64,000 bases of DNA from Coptis chinensis (Eukaryota > Streptophyta > Magnoliopsida > Ranunculales > Ranunculaceae): positions 26,994,501 to 27,058,500 of the forward strand of contig CM027377.1 of the NCBI GenBank assembly GCA_015680905.1, in the 5' to 3' direction. Under the pieces are notes generated by a model. It had not been told where the DNA came from. It ran no database searches and worked only from the letters and a program-made list of their open reading frames with translations. Both the position numbers and the translations under genes were made by a program. The stretch's first letter is position 1. Every line of letters begins with the position of its first letter. This document shows positions 38,101 to 48,802 of the stretch, piece after piece.

Positions 38101-38447
38101 CAGTTCGTTGGGATAGAACAGTCATAGTTGTGATGAATGAAGTGCGCGTTAGCAGTCCCTATCATCCTGAAAATGTTACAGGAGGAACTCCGGCTGCCAA
38201 TGAGCGGGTGAAGAAAGTGGTAATTTAACAATTTATCTGTAGATTGAGAGTATCTGTTGTATGTCTGTGTGTGTGTGTGTTTTTTTGTTTCTTTTCATCT
38301 GTTTTTGTTTTTCCTTTTAGGTCATACAGTGAAGAGGAAATACTCTTCACTCTTTATCAGGAAATGTTTGTCACTTTTCTCTCATTTTCATTTATTTAGG
38401 TTGATTTTGAAAGAAAGAGGTTGCGGTATCGTGGTCCTGGTCACTGA
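32134..38447 (+). CDS. LSM12: LSM12 homologue (LSm domain plus C-terminal AD domain)
   Basis: Five exons join to a 178-aa protein: 32134-32257, 32356-32515, 32595-32675, 38096-38219 and 38400-38447. The N-terminus (FVVGCLIAIKTTLGDEFEGQ, then ITFDKHSNILVLQEG) is an LSm fold, residues about 8-70. The rest (NYIKEFAVLGQGEDPL, QLQAREEAAIRQAEMEAERI, SEAQNIFDALAKTLPVRW, GGTPAANERVKKVV) is the conserved LSM12 AD region. LSM12 proteins bind RNA and ataxin-2-type partners; the plant role is little known. The length suits plant homologues and no stop or frameshift occurs. Intron 1 is AT-AC (32258-32355), intron 2 is GT-AG (79 bp), intron 3 is 5420 bp and repeat-filled, and intron 4 is 180 bp. The family was identified from memory of conserved words. 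Confidence 0.92.
32258..32355 (+). other. U12-type AT-AC intron in LSM12
   Basis: The 98-bp intron begins ATATCCTTTT, exactly the minor-spliceosome 5' splice site. It ends in GAATAC, and TTCTTTAAC at 32328-32336 matches the U12 branch-site consensus TTCCTTAAC at eight of nine positions. No GT-AG pair joins the two exons in frame, whereas this AT-AC pair restores LVLQEGKKLTPRRNI with the conserved glutamine split by the intron (C|AA). The branch adenosine lies about 20 nt from the acceptor, towards the long end for this class. Confidence 0.9.
33610..33892 (+). mobile_element. 5'-truncated LINE tail in LSM12 intron 3
   Basis: It encodes the tail of a plant L1-type LINE protein (ITWTIWLERNQRIFDD, then WGWVSHLPSVSN and a stop after SDWATLM). 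It is flanked by TATTTTTGTA on both sides (33600-33609 and 33893-33902). The paralogous intron segment near 36610 lacks the insert and has a single GTTTTGTATGTGC-type junction. The 3' end is A-rich and not a clean poly-A. Confidence 0.75.
34840..35190 (+). mobile_element. Miniature LTR element (TRIM-like) in LSM12 intron 3
   Basis: Two direct repeats of 114-115 bp (34840-34953 and 35076-35190) flank 122 bp of internal sequence. The stretch just after the first repeat (TTTTATAAGAGC) matches 9 of 12 bases of the initiator-Met primer site TGGTATCAGAGC. The purine-rich GTGAGGGGGCG precedes the second repeat. AATAC flanks both ends (34835-34839, 35191-35195). The duplicated intron copy at 37451-37456 shows the empty site. 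The LTR ends are not the usual TG/CA, so the boundaries may be off by a few bases. Confidence 0.7.
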
Positions 38448-38754
38448 TTATGTGTCTCTTCACTATTGCCTGATGAAGAAGTGTAAGGTGGCAAGAGAAC
38501 CTGTCAATGCTAGTTTCGTGCTTTTTGGTGATTACTTTGAGGTATGCTCTCTGGTGGCTGGATGTGTGGTTTGTACTTCCTACACATGTTTATCAGAGTA
38601 GAAGGATCTATGCAACTTTGACTAACAATCTATATAATATATATGCTTTATATGGGTGAACAATTCCTGGCTTAACATCAAGGGAGTTTATGAAATTACT
38701 GCTTGGTGCTTTTTTTTCATAAGTGACCTCTTTGCTGAGAATGTTCTTTCTCCA
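38448..38754 (+). other. 3' flank of LSM12
   Basis: The region directly after the stop codon is the probable 3' untranslated region. No second gene is seen. A clear polyadenylation signal could not be picked out. Confidence 0.4.
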
Positions 38755-39327
38755 TTTTTTTTTCATTTTTTTTATCGGTAAAGTATAGTGTGGATATATT
38801 TATATCGAAAAGAAAAGGATAAGATATCCTATAGTACAAGTACAAGCTACAATGTAAACTGAGCAGGAAAAAACATAGAAAAATCCTATTGTCGGCTCAT
38901 AATGGACTCCCAACACAAAAGCCTCCAAAGGGATGTCTCGAAACTCGTCGTGCACTTTCAACCAGAAAAATAATCGCGCTTTGATGGCCAAAACCACCTT
39001 TCCTCATAGACATCGTAGTAGTTTCAAAATGTCTATTATTCCTCTTCAACCATATACCCCATAGGATTGCAAAAGGAAGCATGCGCCAAAGACGGCATCC
39101 CTTCTGAGAATGGACCCTCAAAATCCATGAGGCTAAAACCTTCTTCACCGTACCAGGACACACCCAAGAGACACCAAACTCAAACAAAAAGAACCCCAGT
39201 TCTCCAAGAGAGAAGACATAACAAGAGAATATGATTCACATACTCCCCATCTCTCAAGCACAATGGACAAAAATTGACAATCACCTCTTTGATATGTCTT
39301 TTTCTGAGGTTGTCTATAGTCAAGATA
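38755..39327 (-). mobile_element. LINE 3' fragment (zinc-finger RVT tail)
   Basis: Minus-strand frames encode the C-terminal zf-RVT-like region of a plant LINE (KEVIVNFCPLCL, ESVNHILLLC, then SWILRVHSQKGCRLWRMLP and FAILWGIWLKRNNRHFE). The T-rich run at 38755-38773 is the A-tail on the minus strand. TTTCTCCA flanks both ends (38747-38754, 39328-39335), a plausible 8-bp target duplication. Reverse transcriptase and endonuclease are missing. Several frames are needed, so it is dead. Confidence 0.8.
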
Positions 39328-39344
39328 TTTCTCCAAATTTACTG

Positions 39345-39371
39345 TTACATATATATATATATATATATATT
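39345..39371. repeat. (AT)n microsatellite
   Basis: About 13 AT units directly beside the LINE fragment. A similar run lies at 108-127. Confidence 0.9.
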
Positions 39372-42300
39372 ATTGGTGTTTGGTATAGTATTCTCTAATC
39401 AGTTAAAGCAAAGTTTTATTTTAAAGAAATAAGATTGTTCAGGTATCACACAGACCAAGAAACCAGTCCACACATTTTACCCTCTAATAAATAAGCATGA
39501 AACACTACTAAATATCCTTCTTTTCATGCTCTAATCCTTACATATTGTAAAACATTATCAACTTCTTCACAAAATGTTTGACCATATAACCTTTTGACCA
39601 ATATCGTGTTTTCTTGATTGGCACCTTTTGACTGATAATTTAATGTGTTACCGTACTCTTGTCTGACTTATACTAGTAGTAAAGAGTCAAATGCTAACGT
39701 GCATTGTAAGTAAAGCATTTGGTCAAAGCCTCTGCTTAAATATTGGTATGGTTGCTGAGTTATGAGACTGTCTGTAGATAGCGTTGAGTGTCTAGGAGGG
39801 CGTACTATCCAATATGAACAGGATTTTTGATTCACACAAGAGTTTTAGTCTGTGGATAGTGTGATGTCATGTGACCTTGAAGATCACCTTTGCCAAGAGA
39901 CTTTCTTTAATTGAACGGGATTTTGAGCCACACAAGAGTTTTAGTCTGTGGATGACAATATGACTGTGAAGATAGTCATATAAGGACTTCCGACTTCACA
40001 GAGGCTGTATAAGTCTAGTTTGAAGATAGTTCAACTTCACCTCGGTATTCATTTCATGAGTCAGAACTATGCAAACTGGCCAACGAGTTGTTCCGGAAAT
40101 CAATTCACTTTCAAAAATCCCAAGACCTAACTAGGTCGGTAAGCAGTTTCAACAATACGGCAATAGGCTTTAGGCCCAAGAAGAAAATTCATCAGCTTCA
40201 TTTGTGAATTTTGTCCTGGAAGCTAGAGGAGGAAAAGTGCATCATGCAAAGGAACATGATATCAAACAACTTGGTTCAAGGAAATATCCCTAAAGGCTAT
40301 CATCAACTTTTAGGGACAGCCAGACAACTCTGGTAACAGAGTAGTCTCCGGTTCCAAAACTTAAAATTATGCTCATCAAGTTTCTGAGCAACGAATAAAT
40401 TCACGGAATGAAAATGTGAGAAAACTATAGGTAATGGTGGCGCCTCCACCATTCAAGTTGCTGAAAGGACATACCAAGAAATTTCTTGCTACAGATGACA
40501 TACTAGTCACTAGTGGATATTCAACACCACGGCGTTTATGCACCTTATATGAGCAAGAATTTACATTCCGCTTCTAAATTAGATAGCGGATCAACAAAGG
40601 ATCACATTTATGAGGGGGTTTATGAGGATCAGTCGAAGATCATGTTTCATGAGGATGCAGTAAGTTCAGTCAACTGCCTAGCGGAATCTCCCAACACAGT
40701 TTGTTAGGTAGTTTATGGAGAATTAAGTCAAAGTATCAGCTGCTGAAGGTCAGTAGGAGAAGACATCATCCCAAGCAACCTTGAACTACAAAGATAAGGA
40801 GTACACACAAAAGGGCTCTAATCTATGAGCATCTGAGGATGTGCAGGTGCAGGATTCAAGGAGATCATTTTCAAGGTCTGGAACAAGAGGACTGTCAGAT
40901 GAAATGTAGGATGTGGCTGGTGCTTTTGCTGAGGAACCTGTTAGGGCTGAAGCACCCCAGCTGAGGAAGTCCCTTCCGTTACAGTTTCACTGTCAGGAAG
41001 GGCAGGTCATTGTCGAGAATTGTTGGTGATATAGCTCGATCACGGTGGCTTGCACGTTTGGAAACATATAATTCAACTATCAAAACAAGTTGCAAGAGCT
41101 CATCAAATGAGTCAGTGAGCAGTGAGAAGTGGTTTTCTAACCATGAGGCAGATGAAAAGGATCGTTAGAAAGTCAAGAAGGGAAGAAGAGGCACGCCAAA
41201 GTTGCACAGATCATCTGATCAACCATCTCTTCGGGAAACTAGACCCAAGAGCCCAGTAGGTGCTTCAGAAGGTTTAACAAAGATATTGCAGATCAAGGCT
41301 GACGCAGCTGCCCTTTGGATTGTGTAGAATGCACTCAATGCAGTTCAGCATCTAAAGGTGCTTCTTCAGCTTCAAAAGAGGGGAGTGCTAGTTGCAAATT
41401 GGGTGAAACGAATCAAGGACTTACAACGACTAGTTTGACAACAACCTCAATACAAGCATTGCCATCTAGACACGTCAGAGGTTCCTGCTGTCAAAGGCAG
41501 AAGTATCAGAGAGTAATAAAGCTGATGTATATATAATGCAGTAGGATGTCAGAGATCCAACTGAATCCTCTGGAACTGACTTCAAAAATAGAAAATTGAT
41601 ACACAGAAGCTTCAAAGGAATAAGCATCCTGAGAAAGAAACGTTTGAAAATGGGAAGAAGCCAAAATGGGAACAGAGAAAAACTGATAAAGAATCTAAGA
41701 AGGAAACTCGTCCAGAGTTCTAGAGTTTCACTTCCAATTTTTGCCGCCTGATTTCATCAAATTCGTTTTAGGGAATATGGACATGTGGTGAGGACTTGAA
41801 ATATCTGTATCTCCTCCTCGTTTTCCCTGATAACATGTTTTGGGCAGGACATAAAAGTTGATGTAACACTTGAATTATGCTCTACGTGCGCTGGTTGCAT
41901 TCTTCAAGCCAGAGTTGATAGTAGTATGGGGTGGGGTGCTTCCAATAAGCTTTTAGCTCCATTCTTACAAATCAACCAGCTGGCCCAGTCCATCCAATCC
42001 ACCCAATAATGACAAGTCGACTAGTAGTGCAGTTCTTTCAGCTTAAGAGAAGAAATTAGATGCACCATCGTCAAGTTTGCATGTGTGATATTTCTCATCA
42101 TCCGTCAAAGCCCCTCCAAGCAGCTAAGCTGCATATATTGCAATATATGACATGCTGCGCTAGAACATTTAGATAGCCGAACAATGTCATTTTATTTGAT
42201 ACGTAGATTGCTTTTCTGTAACATATATAACAGGAGATGTGGACGTGGTGTTGTTCCAATTTCTGTAATTTTTTTTCATAAGCAAAACAGATCTTCTTTA

Positions 42301-43278
42301 TTAGATGCGCCCCAGTAAATGCCCGTAAGTCCACACACAACTTCCATAACATACAACTTTTGTTCAAAAGTACTTGTGCTTTGTATAATTCACTTAATTT
42401 TTTCAAATAGTAAATTAGGCATGTTTTCAGCATCAACGATCAGAACATTAAAAGGACAAAATCACAATAAGGCAGAGAAGTTTAGTCAAGTCTGAAAAAA
42501 ATACAGAGCTCACATATCCAACATAAACACTCACTGCAATCAGCAATCCAATCTGGAAAAAGTGTAGGCACACATGCAACATCAAGACTCGGATCAACAG
42601 AAACGTGAAAACAAGAGTCGGGACAGGCCAGTTTGAATAAGGACCAAATTCACACACTATAAGTCTATAATATGGAGCTTAAACTAGTAACATAGATGAG
42701 AAGGTAGACAAAGGAACTTTACTCATTATTTTATGTGTCCGATCTTTGAAGAGTAAAAACTGCTAAAAATCCTGTTGTTGTTGTTGTTGTTGCTAAATTT
42801 CATAATTCTACAGAGCAATCGCACGCCCAACGACAGGAACAATCACATAAGTAACAGTCCATGCGCATTGCCTTCACCTACAAGAAGCCCCAACGGGGTA
42901 TAAATTCAAAACCGAAGGCAACAATGAACTAGTGACACCTTCAGAGGAGCTGTTGCGGTTGCTGTAAGTAGTTTGTATCTTTATATTTTGATTTTCGTCC
43001 GATCTCCCCAGGAATTCTTGCTTGCAAATTATGGAGTGGGCTAGTAGTAGCCGTTGAATTCAAAAAACCAATATCACGTTTATAATTAACACTACAATTC
43101 ACCGTATATATGCAGTAGCGGTACATGTACATTAATGGAATGTACATATAAAATTGAGATGCACTTCAAAATCTGTTTATATTCTGAACAAAAACGATAT
43201 TTGAAATGGGAAGACAAAAGAATGAGTTATGTGATAGAAACAAAACTGTTTAAACTTTCTTCAAATCCTACGCAATTC
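39372..43278. other. Gene-poor stretch with one coding-like tract
   Basis: Outside 40080-41740 (listed separately) this is AT-rich intergenic DNA. The segment 39800-40000 holds two copies of a phrase containing CACACAAGAGTTTTAGTCTGTGGAT (near 39834 and 39919). A short TTG trinucleotide run lies at 42775-42791. No RNA gene was recognised. Confidence 0.4.
40080..41740 (+). pseudogene. Coding-like tract of unknown origin, many breaks
   Basis: Base composition is less AT-rich than its surroundings, and short open frames follow one another on the plus strand. Examples are VAPPPFKLLKGHTKKFLATD (about 40437), YMSKNLHSASKLDSGSTKDH (about 40545), VQDSRRSFSRSGTRGLSDE (about 40847), a Ser/Lys-rich piece (about 41080-41270) and ADAAALWIV (about 41298). 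The fragments are Ser-, Lys- and Arg-rich, like a plant nuclear or microtubule-type protein, but I do not recognise the family. No start, splice sites or catalytic motif could be fixed. It is probably a decayed gene or retrocopy. Confidence 0.35.
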
Positions 43279-43290
43279 AAAGGTAAACTG

Positions 43291-43920
43291 TTTAAACTTT
43301 CTCCAACTCCACCACTTTCAGTCATCTGGGAACCACCAGACCCTGGAGAATGGAAACTGAATACAGATGGAAGCATTACACTTGAGGATGCGAGATCAGG
43401 GGGAGTCATAAGAGACCACAATGGAGAAGTCAGAGTCTGTTTTTCAGCAACAGGAGGGAAAAGAGCAGTAATTAGCCAGGAGCTTATGGGTATACTACAT
43501 GGACTGAAATTATGCATCACAGAAGACCTACAAAAGATGAAAGTTGCCTCAGAATCGAGGAGGGCTGTTCGGATTCTGAACAAGGAGGAACATATGCGAT
43601 GGACAGTTGAAAATGAAGTAAGGGAAATCTGGGCGATTATGGAACAATTTCAACAAGCGAAGATAGTCCATGTGTATAGGGAAGCTAATCGAGTTGAAAA
43701 TGAAGTAAGGGAAATCCAAAGGGTGAGAACTTCATCATCAACCCTCAGGATGAAAATCTAGCAAACATAATCCATGATGATGGAACCGGAAATAGATATA
43801 CTAGAAAGCAATGTGAACAGCTTAGCCTGTGAGAGAGGGATAATCTCTACGAAGACTATATGTCTGAATTGTAACTATTTTTGAATAGAAATTTACCGCT
43901 TGCATGTTGCTAAAAAAAAA
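43291..43920 (+). mobile_element. 5'-truncated LINE, RNase H tail, with target duplication
   Basis: It encodes a plant LINE RNase H domain (RVT_3 type): WKLNTDGSITLED, SGGVIRDHNGEVRV, ISQELMGILHGLKL, KIVHVYREANR. A poly-A tract lies at 43911-43921. AAAGGTAAACTG is found before the insert (43279-43290) and after the tail (43919-43930). The domain keeps the first Asp and the Glu, but the next expected Asp reads Glu (VASESRRAV). Near its end the phrase VENEVREI is duplicated while the terminal VADxLA motif is missing, so it looks inactive. The words at the 5' junction also occur 43 bp upstream, so the 5' end is slightly uncertain. Confidence 0.75.
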
Positions 43921-44118
43921 AGGTAAACTGAATAATACGTATAGAGCTTAACTGGTTTCTATCTCAATTTCACGATTGATCTAAGACTCTAAATTTTAAA
44001 TAGTAGTAACATTTCTTTCGCATTTTTCTTTTTCTTTTTCAGTTAGACTGAGGAGGCCTATACAAACTTATAAAAAAACCAATAAACTCTTACTCTTAAA
44101 TGATGAAGTAGAGAATTG

Positions 44119-45060
44119 CAATTTTTTTGGATTAGAATTAAAAGCTTGTATTCTAATACAAGACTTACATATAATTAGCGGAAAAAAAAACATTCTAAGA
44201 TATAAAGTCCCATTGCATCACCGTTCACAACTTTCCTAATGTCCTCACTCAGTGAACTATGACCAATATCAACACAAGAATGTGTTGGTATGTCATGTGC
44301 AAGTGCATCTGCTAGTTGATTTGCTTCCCTGTAAGTATGCTTCACTTCAAACTCCTCCATCTGGTCTCTCGTTTTGCAAATACTGTTCAACGTGTACCTG
44401 AGCTGCTATGGAGCTTTCCTTTTCCCCATTGATGAAAGAAACCACATTCGTAGAATTTGTTCATGCATGCATGCACTTTCTTGATGTTCTTCCTTCGTGC
44501 AAGCTTCATGCTTTGTTCTAGCCCTTGCAATTTGACGTACGCAATTGAGCTGTAGTCTCCTCCGTACGATGTGTTGCTGCCAATACATTACCAGTACCAC
44601 CCCTAATCACTGATGCCCATCCTCCCTCATCACCCTGTAATGTACCATCAGTGTTTAAAATGCAAACATCTGTCTCACTACCTTCCCATCTGCAGTACGT
44701 AAGTTGGTTAATGCTGCGTGATTTGTACATCTATGTTCCCTATATATGCTCATAATCCTCTGCCTTTCGGGTCCCATTTCCATGGTGAAGCTCAAAGAGC
44801 TTAGCTTTGTTCTCACATCATTTAGAATCACCTGGGCTAGCTTTGGTGAAGTGCATTCCTTCTTTTCGAAGATTCTGCTACTATGTTCTCTCCAAATCCA
44901 GTATACATAGGCATTGAACATTAATCTAGGAGCATCCTTTACCTCTTCCAGCCATCCTTTGCCATCATAGTATACTGAATTTCATCTGTCCAAGTTTGCG
45001 CTAGCTGCCTCGCATAACTTCCTGCACTCAATACAAGACTCCACACAACCCCATTTTATT
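44119..45060 (-). mobile_element. LINE 3' fragment, RNase H tail, minus strand
   Basis: On the minus strand the frames run from a zf-RVT/linker piece (VYWIWREHSSRIFEKKE, about 44915) through RNase H start (CILNTDGTLQGDEGGWASVI, about 44665) to the RNase H end (VKHTYREANQLADALAHDI, about 44340). Frames shift at least twice and a stop interrupts the middle. A T run at 44121-44127 may be the remains of the A-tail. I found no clear target duplication. The 45061 boundary is approximate. Confidence 0.7.
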
Positions 45061-45174
45061 AGGAGAGCAAAAAGGCGAAAAAGCCCTATAAGTTACGACC
45101 AAGTGTCTCGTAATAATTAATACATATTTTGTGGTACCCACTATTATTACCAAGACAAAAATCTACACAAAATT

Positions 45175-45472
45175 AACACACCCAAATCTGCTGGCAGGAG
45201 TCAGCAAAGATAATAACTATTTTGCCCCTCGTAAATGTTGTGCAACCAGAGTTCTTTAAGTTATTAACGAAGAACGCCTTATTCGACTGCTCTGTTGCCT
45301 TATAGCCAAAATAATAATTTAACCCGTCGAAGCTAATCATACTAGCAGCATCAACTTTGGACCAATCCATAGTAAAAGGATCGAACTTGCAAACATTGGA
45401 AACACGCAAATCGCGATTAAACGTTGAGATAGCAAAAAGCTCATTCTCACATACAGACATTCTCCATTTCAA
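45175..45472 (-). pseudogene. C-terminal fragment of an F-box/DUF295-type gene
   Basis: The minus-strand frame contains ENELFAISTFNRDLRVSN, CKFDPFTMDWSKVDAAS and a C-terminal part ending FADSCQQIWVC. The first half (45340-45472) is nearly the same as 50176-50316, where the C-terminal half is absent. So two different parts of related F-box genes persist at the two places. The fragment ends abruptly at 45472, joined head-on to the truncated TBL copy. DUF295 was assigned from the FDPFTMDWSKV pattern by memory of the family. Confidence 0.65.
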
Positions 45473-46434
45473 AAAGCCCGGGTATGAACTATTTGGATTT
45501 TACGTCAAGACACTTAAGGCCAATGGGATAAAGCCATTTAAGGAAGGAGAAAAAATAGTTGAATGGATGGATGCTGAGATGAGGAAAATAGAAGTAGAGG
45601 AAGTAGAGAAAGCCAAGGAGAATGCCAGCCTCAATAGCAGGTTTTAGATTTGAAGCATTGGATGTCACCAAATTATGGCCTTATATGAATCCGTTTCCAT
45701 TCGCCGGTGGGGTTAAAGATCGTGTACAAAATGATTGTGTCCATTGGTGCTTACCAGGGCCTATTGATACATGGAATGGAATGAGGACGTACATAACACA
45801 GTACTTTTAGCTCGACAAAGAGAATAAAGTGAAAAGGATTTCATTTGCTTTGTGGTTTTGAAGGAAATCGAAAGGACCTAATCTTACCCGAGAAGATTAT
45901 GTTTGTGTTATATGAAAATCACTCAGATAGATAGTTGAAAGAACTATTATTATGTACTTGTACGTATAGGCATATATCATTCAATTTTGCATCCAAAGTT
46001 TTTGTATTGCATTTTTTCAATTATTTTTATTGAATAATTAGGACATTGAATTTTGAATAATTGTGATACATGTATCTACCTTTTGGAGTGTACTAGTCCA
46101 AATGCGTTGAAAATCCAGTCTTCTAATTGTTGGTATTTCTTGTGTAGAAGTATAAAACCCATAATTTTAGTAATTCACTAAGCTGGTGTACTTAATATTC
46201 TTCAAGTTTTACATTATCGAAAAAAAAAATTCTCAAGTTTTCGAATTTGGCCAAATTATGTATTCTAATTTCTAAATTTTATCTACTTGTTCTATACTTC
46301 TATGTGACATTCAAATTAAATATCAAGTATGTGCCATTATGTGAAGGGTTAAGATTGTGTAACCTAAAAAAAAAAGTTGTGTAGTTATTGAAGTAACCGT
46401 GATTGACCTTCCCACTTCTTTTTGTCTAGGAGCG
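45473..46434 (+). pseudogene. Truncated duplicate of the TBL gene (3' half plus 3' flank)
   Basis: From GCCCGGGTATGAACTAT onward this follows the TBL gene (57390 to about 58935) through the end of the coding region and about 600 bp of 3' flank. It has lost several blocks: the middle of the esterase domain (between CTTAAGGCCA and ATGGGATAAA), a 24-bp piece before CCATTTAAGG, and a block around the RPDGHPG motif. A small insertion shifts the frame to TAG near 45645. The DxxH motif (DCVHWCLPGP) survives in a separate frame. It lacks the MITE present in the parent. It is fused to the F-box fragment at 45472/45473. Confidence 0.85.
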
Positions 46435-46964
46435 GTTCGGTTTTAGTGATTCAGGTTCGGTTTGGTAATGGGTTCAATATAATTTTGAGTTATTGGTTTC
46501 GTCTAGGGCCTCCGATAAGATTACATTTTAGTAATATTTATGATCAATTGTGTATATGTTTAATTTTATCAATTGTGTGACTGCAATTATTCGATTTAGT
46601 TTAGGATTTGATTGATTTTATAGTTTTCACATGAAATACAATATTATCGGTCCGGTTCAGTTTGGTTTTAAATTTTCCATAATCCGACCCAAACCGATCC
46701 ATTAACAGCCTTAATCATGTTAGAATTCTATTGCGCTCCACGTGCTTAATTACGGTGACTAGTAAAATGTTAATGAATGGGTGTAAATCAATGCACCCAA
46801 CAAAAAAATCTATACAAGAATTGTTTTTCTCGTCTAACCAAATAATAACCAAACAAGACACTTGCATATGTGCCTAAAAGAGCATGTGAGGAAAAATATC
46901 AAATAGACAAAAGAACACGCGCCATAGAGAAAAGCAAACAAAATTAAGACAAAATTATATATAT
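46435..46964. other. Intergenic, MITE-like words
   Basis: About 46435-46710 has CGGTTCGGTTTT near one end and CCGACCCAAACCGATCC near the other, as in decayed hAT-type MITEs, but no clean termini were found. Nothing coding is seen. Confidence 0.35.
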
Positions 46965-46972
46965 AACACATG

Positions 46973-47233
46973 TAGGGCTGTCAACGGGCCGGTCGAACCT
47001 AAACAGGACACACCTTAGTCCAGTGTCGACCAATAACATATATGATATTTCGAGTCAAAGCCCAATCTAAATCCTATTGGACAAATTGGCCTAGGTCCAT
47101 TAACAATACATGGAAAATTTAAAAATCAATCAAATTTGTAAGTGGTAAGAGTCAAACCCACATCTCTGTGGCAAATACAATACTAATAAACATCTCTAAA
47201 CCGACATCTCCTGTGTGGTAAATACAATACTAA

Positions 47234-47270
<37 letters not shown>

Positions 47271-47443
47271 TAACTATAAAACACACAAAACAAATTTTTT
47301 ATTTCGAATCGGACCGTTAGTGGACCAGACAAGAGTATGTCAAGACTTCGCCTAATAATCTTATCGGGCTAAATTTAAAGTGTAAGTCTTTATCTTATAG
47401 GTTCAAATTCAATCAAGCTTGTCCCGGCCCTTTTACAGCCCTA
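46973..47443. mobile_element. hAT-type MITE
   Basis: A 471-bp element starts TAGGGCTGTCAACGGGCC and ends GGCCCTTTTACAGCCCTA, terminal inverted repeats of hAT type. The flanking octamers AACACATG (46965-46972) and AATACATA (47444-47451) agree at six of eight bases, differing by transitions, so they are probably a decayed 8-bp target duplication. It contains a (CT)n run at 47238-47268. It has no transposase. Confidence 0.7.
47238..47268. repeat. (CT)n microsatellite
   Basis: About 15 CT units inside the hAT-type MITE. Confidence 0.9.
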
Positions 47444-47451
47444 AATACATA

Positions 47452-48012
47452 TAAAGAAAAGCAAACACAATCAATCATGTCAAAATAACATATACAACAC
47501 ATGCAAAGCCAAAAAAACAAGATCAAATGTCTAGACAAATTTCATTTATGTTGAGTTATTAGCTTATTCATTTATTTTTTTAATTAAGTTTACGGGAAAA
47601 TAATAAGTGCCCATGGTAAATCATGTTTCCAACTGATTGAGTCATATATTTAACACAAAACCATGACTGGGTGAAATTGTAACTCCACTCCTTGTAATAT
47701 AAATTCATTTGCTACGTGTCGTGCATTAGCAATATTACTATTACTTGATTTAAGAAAACATAGTTTAAAAATATCGGTTAGGTTTACAACATCGGTCATT
47801 TTGTTTTAGCATGTTATTATAAATTCAACATTTCTTGTGAGCAAATGGTTGTTGTTGTGTATATCACCACATGTCACATTATGATTGGTGATCGAGTACC
47901 GCAAAAACTCATCAAATGGGCCCACAACCAAGCAAGAATTATTAGTTTTGAAAACACGCACGGGGCACACATACAAAAAATGGGCAGGGTTTGTTTGTTT
48001 AGAATACAATCG

Positions 48013-48065
<53 letters not shown>

Positions 48066-48316
48066 AAGAGTGGAGAGTCACAAGAAAGAGAGAAAAAAAA
48101 ACATATCTTAAATTTTTTTCAGAAAGGGAAAGCTGAGAAACAAGGAGAGAGGAAAAAGAAAAGAAGAAGCGTGAGGTGTGTTAAACCTAACTCTAACTTA
48201 TTGATTATGTGAAATTGAATCATATTCAAATAAGAATAAACTTGAAATTTTAAATTTTAAATTTTAAATAAATTTGATATTTGAGTTGAATTTGTTATTT
48301 ATTGCAGATTGAATAA
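47452..48316. other. Intergenic, with (GA)n at 48015-48059
   Basis: AT-rich with no gene. A GA run of about 22 units lies at 48015-48059 and an A/G-rich stretch continues to about 48175. This would suit the leader of a small gene starting at 48317, but no promoter is defined. Frames through the GA run are artefacts. Confidence 0.5.
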
Positions 48317-48802
48317 ATGGAGGAGAAGAACTTGGATCCTGCTTTGCATCAAAATGATGACCAAGGTAAACAGTTTGATTTAATTTTGTTCAGTTTCCGT
48401 TAAATTGTTTAAATCTAATAGTTAAATTGTTTGTATTAAATTGTTTAGATCTAATTTTGAATCAATTCTTATTCCAGATCTTGCCCCAATTTAACAAAAC
48501 TTCAAAGTACGTGGAATGAGAAATTGAGTAAAATGATTATTAAGAAAGCATTGGCGAAAACAGATGTATCCGCTTTTGGCGATCTCCCCAACTCCCCTCC
48601 CTTGAGAACCACTGGAAAAGAGACGGCCGATGGTGTTGCGAAGTTAAGAGACACACTAACTAATTTAGTGAGGTTGGAAAGTGATGTTGCAAGATATACA
48701 GAAAGGGGATGTTTATTAATTGATTCACGCATGGAGCCAAGAGATGGCCGAACTAACTGTGCATCAGAATATATGATTCAGACCAAGCTAAATGATACTT
48801 AG
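48317..48802 (+). CDS. Small hypothetical gene, possibly two exons
   Basis: A short first exon (MEEKNLDPALHQNDDQ, ending before GTAAAC at 48366) could be spliced to a second exon that opens after TTCCAG at 48477. In the second, an open frame carries WNEKLSKMIIKKALAKTD, FGDLPNSPPLRTTG and LVRLESDVARYTERGC and ends at a stop at 48800-48802. With the splice sites I chose, the phases do not match, because the joined frame hits TAA at once. Either the gene is broken, the donor differs, or the second part alone is expressed. I do not recognise the protein. It has no membrane segment and about 90 residues, with a helical, charged middle. Confidence 0.35.

Noticed and set aside
46435..46710. Possible second hAT-type MITE next to the TBL pseudocopy
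   Set aside because: CGGTTCGG-type words at both sides but the ends could not be paired and no duplication was seen.
47845..48136. Open frames with Glu-Arg runs
   Set aside because: Produced by the (GA)n run at 48015-48059; no other support.
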